DNA of 44,914 nt from Paludibacteraceae bacterium. Its GTDB lineage: Bacteria; Bacteroidota; Bacteroidia; Bacteroidales; Paludibacteraceae. Positions within the stretch are counted from its first letter, which is position 1. Every line of letters begins with the position of its first letter. Made by a program: the position numbers and the translations under genes. The notes under the pieces were generated by a model. That model was not told the DNA's origin and did no database searches. It was given only the letters and a program-made list of their open reading frames with translations. The DNA lies in contig JAFGVV010000022.1 in the NCBI GenBank assembly GCA_016937795.1, forward strand, positions 1-44,914. Direction: 5' to 3'. This document shows, piece after piece, positions 8,147-14,595 of the stretch.

Positions 8147-9139
8147 ATGGCTATATTAGCATTTCAAAAACCCGAAAAGGTAATCATGTTGGAAGCCGAC
8201 GCTTTTCATGGAAAATTTGAATTTCGTCCACTTGAACCGGGTTACGGTATTACCATTGGTAATGCTTTACGCCGTATCCTTTTGTCGTCGCTCGAAGGCT
8301 TTGCCATTACGGCAATTAAAATCGAAGGCATCGATCATGAGTATTCAACTATTCCGGGTGTAATTGATGATGTGACAAACATCATTCTGAACCTGAAACA
8401 AGTACGTTTCAAACAAAACGTAGAAGATTTCGACAGCGAAAAGGTAACCATCAACGTGACCGGTACCTCTGTGTTCAAAGCTGAAGACATTGGTAAATAT
8501 TTCACCGGTTTCGAAGTGCTGAACCCCGAACTTGTGATTTGTGAAATGGACCCAACGGCCAATTTCCAGATCGATGTGACGGTGAACAAAGGCCGTGGAT
8601 ACTCGCCTGCCGAAGACAACCGTGTGGCAAATGCCGAAACAGGAGTGATTGCTATTGATGCGATCTTTACACCTATTCGCAATGTAAAGTATGCTATCGA
8701 GAACTATCGTGTGGAACAGGTAACCGATTACGAAAAGTTAATCATCGAAATCAGTACCGACGGTTCTATTCACCCAAAAGATGCGTTGAAAGAAGCTGCC
8801 AAAATACTTATCCACCACTTTATGCTTTTCTCTGATGAGAAAATTTCGCTTGAAGTGTCGGAAGGTGAAGGTACCGACGAATTCGATGAGGAAATTCTCC
8901 ATATGCGTCAGTTGCTTAAAACCAAACTGACCGACCTCGAATTGTCAGTGCGTGCTCTCAACTGCCTCAAAGCTGCTGATGTAGAAACATTGGGTGAGCT
9001 TGCTGGTTATCACAAACACGATTTGCTTAAATTCCGTAACTTCGGTAAAAAATCGCTCACCGAACTCGAAGAGAAGCTCGAAAGCCTCAATCTGCACTTC
9101 GGTATGGATATTGCCAAATATAAATTAGATAAAGACTAA
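8147..9139 (+). CDS. rpoA: DNA-directed RNA polymerase alpha subunit
   Basis: The alpha subunit nucleates RNA polymerase assembly and contacts activators and upstream DNA. The 330-residue product has the N-terminal dimerisation domain with [22 protein letters not shown] (from about residue 30). A linker near residues 235-250 leads to the C-terminal helix-hairpin-helix domain [21 protein letters not shown] and [16 protein letters not shown]. Length is normal. It follows rpsD by 11 bp and precedes rplQ by 4 bp. Confidence 0.97.
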   Translation: MAILAFQKPEKVIMLEADAFHGKFEFRPLEPGYGITIGNALRRILLSSLEGFAITAIKIEGIDHEYSTIPGVIDDVTNIILNLKQVRFKQNVEDFDSEKVTINVTGTSVFKAEDIGKYFTGFEVLNPELVICEMDPTANFQIDVTVNKGRGYSPAEDNRVANAETGVIAIDAIFTPIRNVKYAIENYRVEQVTDYEKLIIEISTDGSIHPKDALKEAAKILIHHFMLFSDEKISLEVSEGEGTDEFDEEILHMRQLLKTKLTDLELSVRALNCLKAADVETLGELAGYHKHDLLKFRNFGKKSLTELEEKLESLNLHFGMDIAKYKLDKD

Positions 9140-9143
9140 CGAG

Positions 9144-9620
9144 ATGAGACATAATAAAAAATTCAATCACTTAGGCCGTAAAACGGCTCACAGAAAGGCA
9201 ATGCTTTCCAATATGGCCATCTCTCTTATTCAACATAAGAGAATTGCTACCACATTGGCCAAAGCCAAAGCTTTACAGGTTTACGTTGAACCACTGCTTA
9301 CTAAAGCCAAAGACGATACCACACATTCGCGTCGTACTGTTTTCAGTTATCTTCAAAATAAAGAGGCTGTGACAGAATTGTTCCAGAATATCTCTCAAAA
9401 GATTGCCGACCGTCCGGGTGGTTACACACGTATCCTTCGTACCGGTTTCCGTTTGGGTGATAATGCTGAAATGTGTATTATCGAACTTGTGGACTATAAC
9501 GAAAACATGTTGAAAGAAAAAGCTGCTAAGAAAGCTGCCCGTACACGTCGTGCCGGTGCTGCTAAAAAGGCTGTAAAAGCTGAAACTCCTGCTACTGCCG
9601 AAGAAGCTGCTGCTGAATAA
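9144..9620 (+). CDS. rplQ: 50S ribosomal protein L17
   Basis: L17 (bL17) lies near the peptide exit tunnel. The 158-residue product has the conserved start [21 protein letters not shown] and the core [53 protein letters not shown]. Beyond residue 120 it has a low-complexity alanine/lysine then glutamate-rich tail of about 35 residues. Such extended tails on L17 are usual in Bacteroidota. It is the last gene of the cluster and is followed by a strong terminator. Confidence 0.97.
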   Translation: MRHNKKFNHLGRKTAHRKAMLSNMAISLIQHKRIATTLAKAKALQVYVEPLLTKAKDDTTHSRRTVFSYLQNKEAVTELFQNISQKIADRPGGYTRILRTGFRLGDNAEMCIIELVDYNENMLKEKAAKKAARTRRAGAAKKAVKAETPATAEEAAAE

Positions 9621-9647
9621 GCCACTTGCTTTCTTATACAAAACGCT

Positions 9648-9685
9648 AAAAGCGGAATTCTCTTTAGGGAGATTCCGCTTTTTTT
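9648..9685 (+). terminator. Intrinsic terminator of the ribosomal cluster
   Basis: AAAGCGGAAT on the left pairs with ATTCCGCTTT on the right, with further pairing inside (TCTC with GAGA), and the stem runs directly into a seven-T tract. It lies 28 bases after the rplQ stop and ends the long ribosomal/rpoA transcript. Confidence 0.88.
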
Positions 9686-9697
9686 CATTTTGTTTTG

Positions 9698-9705
9698 TAA
9701 CTTTG
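9698..9705 (+). promoter_or_regulatory. Bacteroidetes -7 box (TAACTTTG) upstream of the phosphoesterase gene
   Basis: TAACTTTG matches the Bacteroidetes -7 consensus TAnnTTTG exactly and lies about 20 bases before the ATG at 9726, just after the terminator of the ribosomal cluster. A well-spaced -33 TTTG is not obvious, so confidence is moderate. Confidence 0.5.
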
Positions 9706-9725
9706 TGTACTAATACTGAATTGAG

Positions 9726-10892
9726 ATGAAAAGAATCATACTGATTATTGTGGCCTGTATCGTATTACCTTTGCTCATAGCGGCTCAGGATAGTTCGAAA
9801 TTTTATTTTCGTTCCTTGCCATATTTGCAAAACTTATCAGAAAATGAAGTCACTGTGTTTTCAGTAGCGTCGAAGCCTTGTGTGTCTTATGTACTGTTCG
9901 GCGAAACCTTCGAGCTTTCAGATGCTGTTTTTGCTTCACAGCACGGGCAAATAGACGCAAACCGGCATGTGCAGAAAGTAAAATTATCAGGACTGCTACC
10001 GGGAAAGAAGTACTATTATCGTGTGGTATCGAAAGAAATTAAAGTATATCAGGCATATAAAGTACTCTTCGGCGATTCGGTAATGAGTGATATACATAGT
10101 TTTGTAACCCCACATAGCGATATTCGTCGATTCAGCTTTCTGACCTTCAACGATGTGCACAGTCGCCCGGATTTTATTGATAGTGTATATCGTCAAAACA
10201 GGGACGTCGCCTTTATATGCTACAATGGCGATATGCTTGATGATATTTATCATAGCAACGAGATAATCGATCACTTTCTTGCTTCTTCAGCTGCTTCTTT
10301 TGGCGCAAGCATTCCTTTTGTATATACGCGTGGGAATCATGAAACACGTGGCCCGGCCGCACGTGAACTTATCGACTTTGTATGCACGCCGAACGGACAG
10401 TATTTCTATACATTCAATATCGGGAATACAGCATTTATGGTACTTGATACAGGTGAGGATAAACCCGATACACATACGGTATATGCAGGCCTTGCCGATT
10501 ATGATCGCTATCGCACTATGCAGGCTGCCTGGATTCGAAGTGTGACTGACACAGATAGCTGGAAAAAGGCCAAACACCGGATTGTATGTGCGCATATTCC
10601 TGCTTCACGCTCGCACGATGGCTGGCATGGTTCAACCGAAGTGGCTCAGAAGTTTTTGCCACTACTTGAAAATGCCCGTGTCGATCTTTACCTGTGTGGA
10701 CATACGCATGAGCCCGTGCTCGAAACACCGAACGCAAATCATAAATTCACAATGGTAGTAGGTGGTGGCCCAATGCGCAATGAAAAAAGTGCCAACGTGA
10801 CTTATATTCGTGTGGATGTAGATCACAATTATTTGTATGTGAGATTATTGACGCCTAAGGGCGAAATTATTAATGAGTATAAGGTAAAATAG
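9726..10892 (+). CDS. Secreted calcineurin-type metallophosphoesterase
   Basis: This is a predicted exported hydrolase of phosphate esters with a two-metal centre. The 388-residue product starts with a signal peptide (residues 1-20, cleavage near IAAQ). A short fibronectin-like N-terminal domain as in purple-acid-phosphatase relatives (about 25-128) comes next, then the catalytic domain. All five metallophosphoesterase blocks are visible: NDVH (D143, H145), NGDMLDD (D169), GNHE (N204, H205), a histidine in CAHIPASRSH, and GHTHEP near residue 327. It stands alone between the ribosomal cluster and a convergent permease gene. Substrate is not predictable; it could be a phosphomonoesterase or a nucleotide hydrolase. 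Confidence 0.85.
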   Translation: MKRIILIIVACIVLPLLIAAQDSSKFYFRSLPYLQNLSENEVTVFSVASKPCVSYVLFGETFELSDAVFASQHGQIDANRHVQKVKLSGLLPGKKYYYRVVSKEIKVYQAYKVLFGDSVMSDIHSFVTPHSDIRRFSFLTFNDVHSRPDFIDSVYRQNRDVAFICYNGDMLDDIYHSNEIIDHFLASSAASFGASIPFVYTRGNHETRGPAARELIDFVCTPNGQYFYTFNIGNTAFMVLDTGEDKPDTHTVYAGLADYDRYRTMQAAWIRSVTDTDSWKKAKHRIVCAHIPASRSHDGWHGSTEVAQKFLPLLENARVDLYLCGHTHEPVLETPNANHKFTMVVGGGPMRNEKSANVTYIRVDVDHNYLYVRLLTPKGEIINEYKVK

Positions 10893-11131
10893 GATGTCCT
10901 TACTCAAATTCACACTTGCACAACCTTTCGTCGCTTCCTCACATTTTAGTCTCCTCAGATGTGCAACACCCACTACCTCATCTCTGCCTGACCATACACT
11001 ACTATTCACTCACTTTGATACGTACGTATCAAGGTGTTTGATAGGTATGAATCAAAGTGTTTGATACGTACGTATCAAAGTAGCCGCATAATGGCTGTGT
11101 GAATGGCTATGATTAGTCAGGCAGTAAGGCT
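10893..11131. repeat. Three palindromic 23-bp iterons in a convergent intergenic region
   Basis: Three tandem copies start at 11014, 11037 and 11060, an exact 23-bp period. Copy 3 is the perfect 20-bp palindrome TTTGATACGTACGTATCAAA (11060-11079). Copy 1 (11014-11032) differs only at its last base. Copy 2 (11037-11056) keeps the TTTGAT and ATCAAA ends but has a changed centre. They lie between the 3' ends of the phosphoesterase and permease genes. The rest of the 239 bp shows no gene. No T-run follows, so they are not an ordinary terminator. Confidence 0.75.
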
Positions 11132-12382
11132 TTATACAGCTGATGGGCCGGTAAGTTTCACGAAGAAGCGAATGACAAAGCCTATGGCCAGCAGCGAGAT
11201 GCCATACACTATAACCATAAAGGGCAGCGATACCGACATTGCGACACAGCCTGCCAGTCCGAGCCAGGGAATTATTCTTCCGTAGATTTGCTCTTCGCGT
11301 GGTTGGCGAATGGCCGCTACATTGGCTATGCTATAGTATAGCAAAATGGTGAAAGTGGCTGTGCGCACCACAAACCCGAACGATCCGAAAATGGTGATCA
11401 GCAGAATCACAGCACCTGTAAACAGAATTCCTAAATGTGGTACGTAGGTTTTGTTGTGAATCAGCTCGAAAAAGGCTGGTAAATCTTTTCGTCGCCCCAT
11501 GGCCAGCAGCATACGGCTAATGCCCAAAATCTGACTGAGCAACACACCCAGCATGGCTGTAGAAGCTCCGAGTGTAATGATAGTGCTTATGCCTCCTGCA
11601 TTCATAATTCGGGCAGCCTCCTGTAGTGGCGACTTGCTATCGGCCATGCCCGCTGCGCCCAACACGCCCACTGCCACCACCGAAACTGCTGCATAAAGTA
11701 CTATGGCTGCAATAATGGTAATGATAACAGCCCGTGGGATGGTTTTACGGGGCTCTTTTACTTCTTCGGCTAATGTGGCAATACGTGCATAGCCGGTAAA
11801 CGCAAAAAACAATATGGCCGACGATTCGGCAATTCCTTTGAGCCCGAAAGGTGCAAAGAGTTGAAAATTCACTGCTTTTATGTCGGGAATACCGGCCACT
11901 ACAAAGTACACAAGTGAGGCTAAGGTGATAAATACAATCAGGATATTGATGATGCCGGCCTTTTGAATACCCCACAAATTAGCTATTGTGAGCAATGCCA
12001 CAGCCGCAATGGAATAAGTCATGGGCGAGGCAAAGGGTAAGAGTTGATGGAAATAACTTCCGAAGCCAATGGCTACAATGCCTGCTGCCGATAGTTTACT
12101 GAGAATAAACATCCAGCCAGCCGAGAATCCGGCCGATGGATTGAGGAGCCGGTAGCCGTATTCGTAAGTGCCACCCGACTGCGGATAAACTGCTGCCAGT
12201 TGGGCCGAGCTAAGTCCGTTGAACGAGGCTACAATGCCGGCAATCATTAAACCGACTATAAACGATGCGCCCGAAACGCCTGCCGCCACTCCGGTGACTA
12301 CAAATATTCCTGCTCCTATAATGGCTCCAAGTCCCACGGCTACTGCATCTTTCAGTCCGAGAACGCGTTTGAGTTTTGTCAT
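11132..12382 (-). CDS. APC-family amino acid/polyamine permease
   Basis: This is a predicted inner-membrane secondary transporter of the amino acid-polyamine-organocation superfamily. The 416-residue product has about twelve hydrophobic segments and the family's helix-1 substrate motif GLGAIIGAGIFVVTG (residues 17-31). It also has the cytoplasmic loop text FAFTGYARIATLAEEVKEPRKTIPRA near residue 192, a well-conserved APC signature. It is about 50 residues shorter than classical amino acid permeases, mainly at the C-terminus, as in many YjeH/YkbA-like members. The gene is monocistronic and convergent with the phosphoesterase. Substrate cannot be assigned. Confidence 0.85.
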   Translation of the reverse strand: MTKLKRVLGLKDAVAVGLGAIIGAGIFVVTGVAAGVSGASFIVGLMIAGIVASFNGLSSAQLAAVYPQSGGTYEYGYRLLNPSAGFSAGWMFILSKLSAAGIVAIGFGSYFHQLLPFASPMTYSIAAVALLTIANLWGIQKAGIINILIVFITLASLVYFVVAGIPDIKAVNFQLFAPFGLKGIAESSAILFFAFTGYARIATLAEEVKEPRKTIPRAVIITIIAAIVLYAAVSVVAVGVLGAAGMADSKSPLQEAARIMNAGGISTIITLGASTAMLGVLLSQILGISRMLLAMGRRKDLPAFFELIHNKTYVPHLGILFTGAVILLITIFGSFGFVVRTATFTILLYYSIANVAAIRQPREEQIYGRIIPWLGLAGCVAMSVSLPFMVIVYGISLLAIGFVIRFFVKLTGPSAV

Positions 12383-12422
12383 AATTATTTGTGTTAAGTT
12401 GTTCTGATTTTGTTGAATGAAC

Positions 12423-12617
12423 TCGTTTTGACTTTTTATAATGTCGCTCCTATGGAGCTATTTTGCATAAAGGACTAATAATAACTACCATAATTATGCT
12501 CCTAACGGAGCAATTTCTTAGCTTCGGAGAAGCGGCATTATGGTAGAGCTATTTATGTCGAGTGTTTTAGAGCTCCGTTAGGAGCGAAATTATATTGTTT
12601 ATAAAAAGTCAAGACGA
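12423..12617. mobile_element. MITE-like nested inverted-repeat element (~195 bp)
   Basis: The outer ends are 19-bp inverted repeats with 18 matches: TCGTTTTGACTTTTTATAA at 12423-12441 and the complement of its near-copy at 12599-12617. Inside lie a second pair of 10-bp arms, CTACCATAAT (12485-12494) with ATTATGGTAG (12537-12546), and four small hairpins: GCTCCTATGGAGC (12446-12458), GCTCCTAACGGAGC (12498-12511), GCTTCGGAGAAGC (12521-12533) and GCTCCGTTAGGAGC (12572-12585). There is no coding frame. No clear target duplication is seen at the edges. Confidence 0.6.
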
Positions 12618-12730
12618 CATCTATAAGTAAATTGCTTTGTTGGGTTATTGTAGCTCTTAATCTTCAAATAAATTCGTTACAATATTTAATGATATGTTTC
12701 TAACACAATAGCACACATAGAAATTATTTA

Positions 12731-12832
12731 GGAAAAAGACTTAGTTCACATAGAAAAAGTATCTGACGATACTTTTATCGCTCTGAAATTATCCCGAATA
12801 TCGGGATAATCCTATGTGTTCTTAGTCTTTTC
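12731..12832. repeat. Multi-hairpin element with imperfect terminal inverted repeats
   Basis: The imperfect outer arms, about 22 bp each (12732-12753 and 12812-12832; core CACATAG with CTATGTG), enclose two perfect hairpins. The first is AAAAGTATC-TGAC-GATACTTTT (12755-12776) and the second is ATTATCCCGA-ATA-TCGGGATAAT (12788-12810). Folded together this gives a junction with two arms. It lies 76 bases beyond the fetB stop, so it could end or stabilise that transcript, or be a small mobile repeat. Confidence 0.6.
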
Positions 12833-12907
12833 ATTTGTTTTCAGAACTACTGTGTACTATGTGGTGAAAACAAATCAATAATAATTATCGGTAATATAAA
12901 CATATCT

Positions 12908-13699
12908 TTAGTTTCTGATTATTTCCGGTTTCAAATTTCCGTATTCGTCGAAAAGCTGTTTTCCGGAGAATAATATACTTAAAATCAGTGTCAGTGTGCA
13001 GCCCACAAAAATGGCCAGCATAATCATTATCTGATATTTAATGGCAATAGCGGGCGAAGCTCCTCCCAGAATCTGACCTGTCATCATGCCCGGCAACGAA
13101 ATAAGACCCATGACCGACATTGTGGCAATAAGCGGATTGAGACCTTTGAGCAGCGCATCGGACACAAAAGGGAGTAGCGCTTGTCTTTTACTGCCACTGT
13201 TGGTGAGTAAAAAGTAGTACAGTTCCTTTTTCTGTTGCAGTCCGCCAAAATAAGCCGTGAGCCCTACGATGTTGTGGTTGAGCGAATTTCCCAACACCAT
13301 ACCAGTAATGGGTATAAAGTAGCGGGCATCGAAGAAATAATCGGGTTGCAGTACTGCTCCGATAAAAAAGCTGTCGATAATAAGCATGGAAACCAAACCT
13401 GCCAGCGAAAACGGTATCAGAAAGGTCCTCCACTTTAGCTTTACTCTTTGCAATACAGTACCCGCGCCCACCAGAATCATAATCAGCACCCAAAGTGAAT
13501 TTATCCAGGCACTGTTGAGTTTAAAAATCCATTCGAGATATACAGCAACTAAAAACAGCTGTACAATCATGCGAATCATGCCGATAAGCATATCTTTGAT
13601 GACTTTCAGCTTAAAATAATAAAATACAAACAAGGGAATAGCCATTCCGACAAAAGCCAGCAGCAAATTCCATAATCCTATATCGGTTGTTTCTTTCAT
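12908..13699 (-). CDS. fetB: FetB/YbbM-like ABC exporter membrane subunit
   Basis: This is the membrane subunit of an iron-export-type ABC transporter (UPF0014 family; FetAB exports iron and eases peroxide stress in E. coli). The 263-residue product has about seven hydrophobic segments. It contains the family's conserved RMIVQLFLVAVYLEWIF (residues 43-59), IPITGMVLGNSLNH (residues 130-143), SDALLKGLNPLIATMSVMGLISLPGMMTGQILGG and KYQIMIM segments. Length matches the family. The matching ATPase gene lies upstream in the same direction with a 178-bp gap holding repeats, looser than a typical two-gene operon. Metal specificity is inferred only from homology. Confidence 0.8.
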   Translation of the reverse strand: MKETTDIGLWNLLLAFVGMAIPLFVFYYFKLKVIKDMLIGMIRMIVQLFLVAVYLEWIFKLNSAWINSLWVLIMILVGAGTVLQRVKLKWRTFLIPFSLAGLVSMLIIDSFFIGAVLQPDYFFDARYFIPITGMVLGNSLNHNIVGLTAYFGGLQQKKELYYFLLTNSGSKRQALLPFVSDALLKGLNPLIATMSVMGLISLPGMMTGQILGGASPAIAIKYQIMIMLAIFVGCTLTLILSILFSGKQLFDEYGNLKPEIIRN

Positions 13700-13714
13700 T
13701 TGTTTATTATTTAG

Positions 13715-13741
13715 CCCGACCCCCTAACCCCCTAAAGGGGG
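13715..13741. repeat. C/G-run palindromic element, third copy
   Basis: CCCCC (13728-13732) pairs with GGGGG (13737-13741) around TAAA, next to a second C-run at 13720-13724. On the minus strand it reads hairpin then G-run, the same layout as the element at 6327-6350. It lies between the two genes of the ABC transporter. Confidence 0.5.
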
Positions 13742-13804
13742 AATAAGAAGAGGAATATGTATGGTGCAATGAGTTCTTGTTTAATTTATAATCATTAACT
13801 CCAT

Positions 13805-13836
13805 TGATCTTCAATTCCCCTGAGTGATCTTCAATT
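13805..13836. repeat. 12-bp direct repeat between fetA and fetB
   Basis: TGATCTTCAATT occurs at 13805-13816 and again at 13825-13836, a 20-bp period (about two helical turns). It lies between the fetA stop and the fetB start. It might be a protein-binding site for independent control of fetB, or chance duplication. Confidence 0.3.
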
Positions 13837-13877
13837 TTAAATGGTGTACGGGTGTTTTTATTCTGCTATATGTTTCT

Positions 13878-14471
13878 TTATATAGAAATTACTCTTTCGG
13901 CTGCTTTCAGCCATTTGGTATTGTGCGAGGCGGACACGACAGTGATGTTTCCGAGACCATTTACACATTCAATCAGTGCCTCGATGGCTTCGTCGTCGAG
14001 CGAAGCTGTGGGCTCGTCGAGCAACAGTATTTCGCGTTCGAGCGACAGGCAAACAGCTATCACAATGCGTTGTTTCTGTCCGCCACTCATTTCGTCGAAA
14101 CTGCGCGTGAGCATTTCGCGGGGCAGGCCGAGTTTTTCGCAAAAGACCTCAGCCTTTTCAGTTTGCTCACTTTTAGCAAGCATCTCGAGCAGTTCGGTTC
14201 CGTTTTTTACCGGTAGATGAATATTCTGAGGCACATAGGCCATTTTACTTCTAATGCTTTTTATCTGTAGCTTGTTCAGTGTAAGTCCGTCGATGCTGAT
14301 TTCTCCTTTTTCCGGAATAAGGTAAGCCTGAATGATTTTGAGCAACGACGATTTTCCACGCCCGGAAGGTCCCGAGAAACACACATGTTCGCCACGCCGG
14401 ATGTGAGCAGAGAAATTATCCAGTATGGTTTTATCCTGAAAGGAAAGTGTAATTTGTTGAATGTTGATCAT
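13878..14471 (-). CDS. fetA: FetA/YbbL-like ABC transporter ATP-binding protein
   Basis: This is the ATPase subunit that would power the neighbouring FetB-like membrane protein. From the chosen start it has 197 residues with Walker A GPSGRGKS (34-41), a Q-loop in AYVPQNIH, the signature MSGGQKQR (a methionine in place of the usual first leucine), Walker B ILLLDEPTASLD and the switch histidine in SASHN. The start at 14471 (MINIQQ) is preferred over one at 14504. The extra 11 codons would run through a -7 promoter box at 14476-14483, and the shorter form aligns with the usual start of the fold. It heads the fetA-fetB pair. Confidence 0.82.
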   Translation of the reverse strand: MINIQQITLSFQDKTILDNFSAHIRRGEHVCFSGPSGRGKSSLLKIIQAYLIPEKGEISIDGLTLNKLQIKSIRSKMAYVPQNIHLPVKNGTELLEMLAKSEQTEKAEVFCEKLGLPREMLTRSFDEMSGGQKQRIVIAVCLSLEREILLLDEPTASLDDEAIEALIECVNGLGNITVVSASHNTKWLKAAERVISI

Positions 14472-14475
14472 ATTG

Positions 14476-14483
14476 CAAATATA
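14476..14483 (-). promoter_or_regulatory. Bacteroidetes -7 box (TATATTTG) upstream of fetA
   Basis: Read on the minus strand, TATATTTG matches TAnnTTTG exactly and ends only four bases before the preferred fetA start codon. Transcription from this box would begin at or within a few bases of the ATG, giving a leaderless or nearly leaderless mRNA. A -33 element is not clear. Confidence 0.45.
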
Positions 14484-14504
14484 AGAAAAAATGATGGGTA
14501 GCAT

Positions 14505-14570
14505 AAAAAAATGCCATTCTCACAATTGAATCATATACGAATATGATCCGAAAAAGTGTGAGAATGGCAT
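14505..14570 (-). terminator. Intrinsic terminator of the GxGYxYP gene
   Basis: On the minus strand, a perfect 14-bp stem (14511-14524 with 14557-14570, ATGCCATTCTCACA and its complement) with an inner ATCATAT/ATATGAT pairing leads straight into six T residues (A-run at 14505-14510 on the plus strand). It lies 26 bases after the stop of the gene at 14596-17301 and separates the polysaccharide locus from fetAB. Confidence 0.88.
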
Positions 14571-14595
14571 TGAATATGAAAATGAAATGAAACTC

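Larger units (their letters stand above)
12383..12907. other. 525-bp gene-free interval between permease and FetB genes
   Basis: No convincing coding frame, tRNA or consensus promoter is seen. The interval holds two structured elements described separately: the MITE-like element (12423-12617) and a multi-hairpin element (12731-12832). The DNA between and around them is A/T-rich. Transcription of the permease must start here on the minus strand, but no TAnnTTTG box stands out. Confidence 0.6.

Noticed and set aside
11014..11079. CRISPR-like array
   Set aside because: Only three units with a 23-bp period and no unique spacers; the units are palindromes placed almost end to end, so this is an iteron array.
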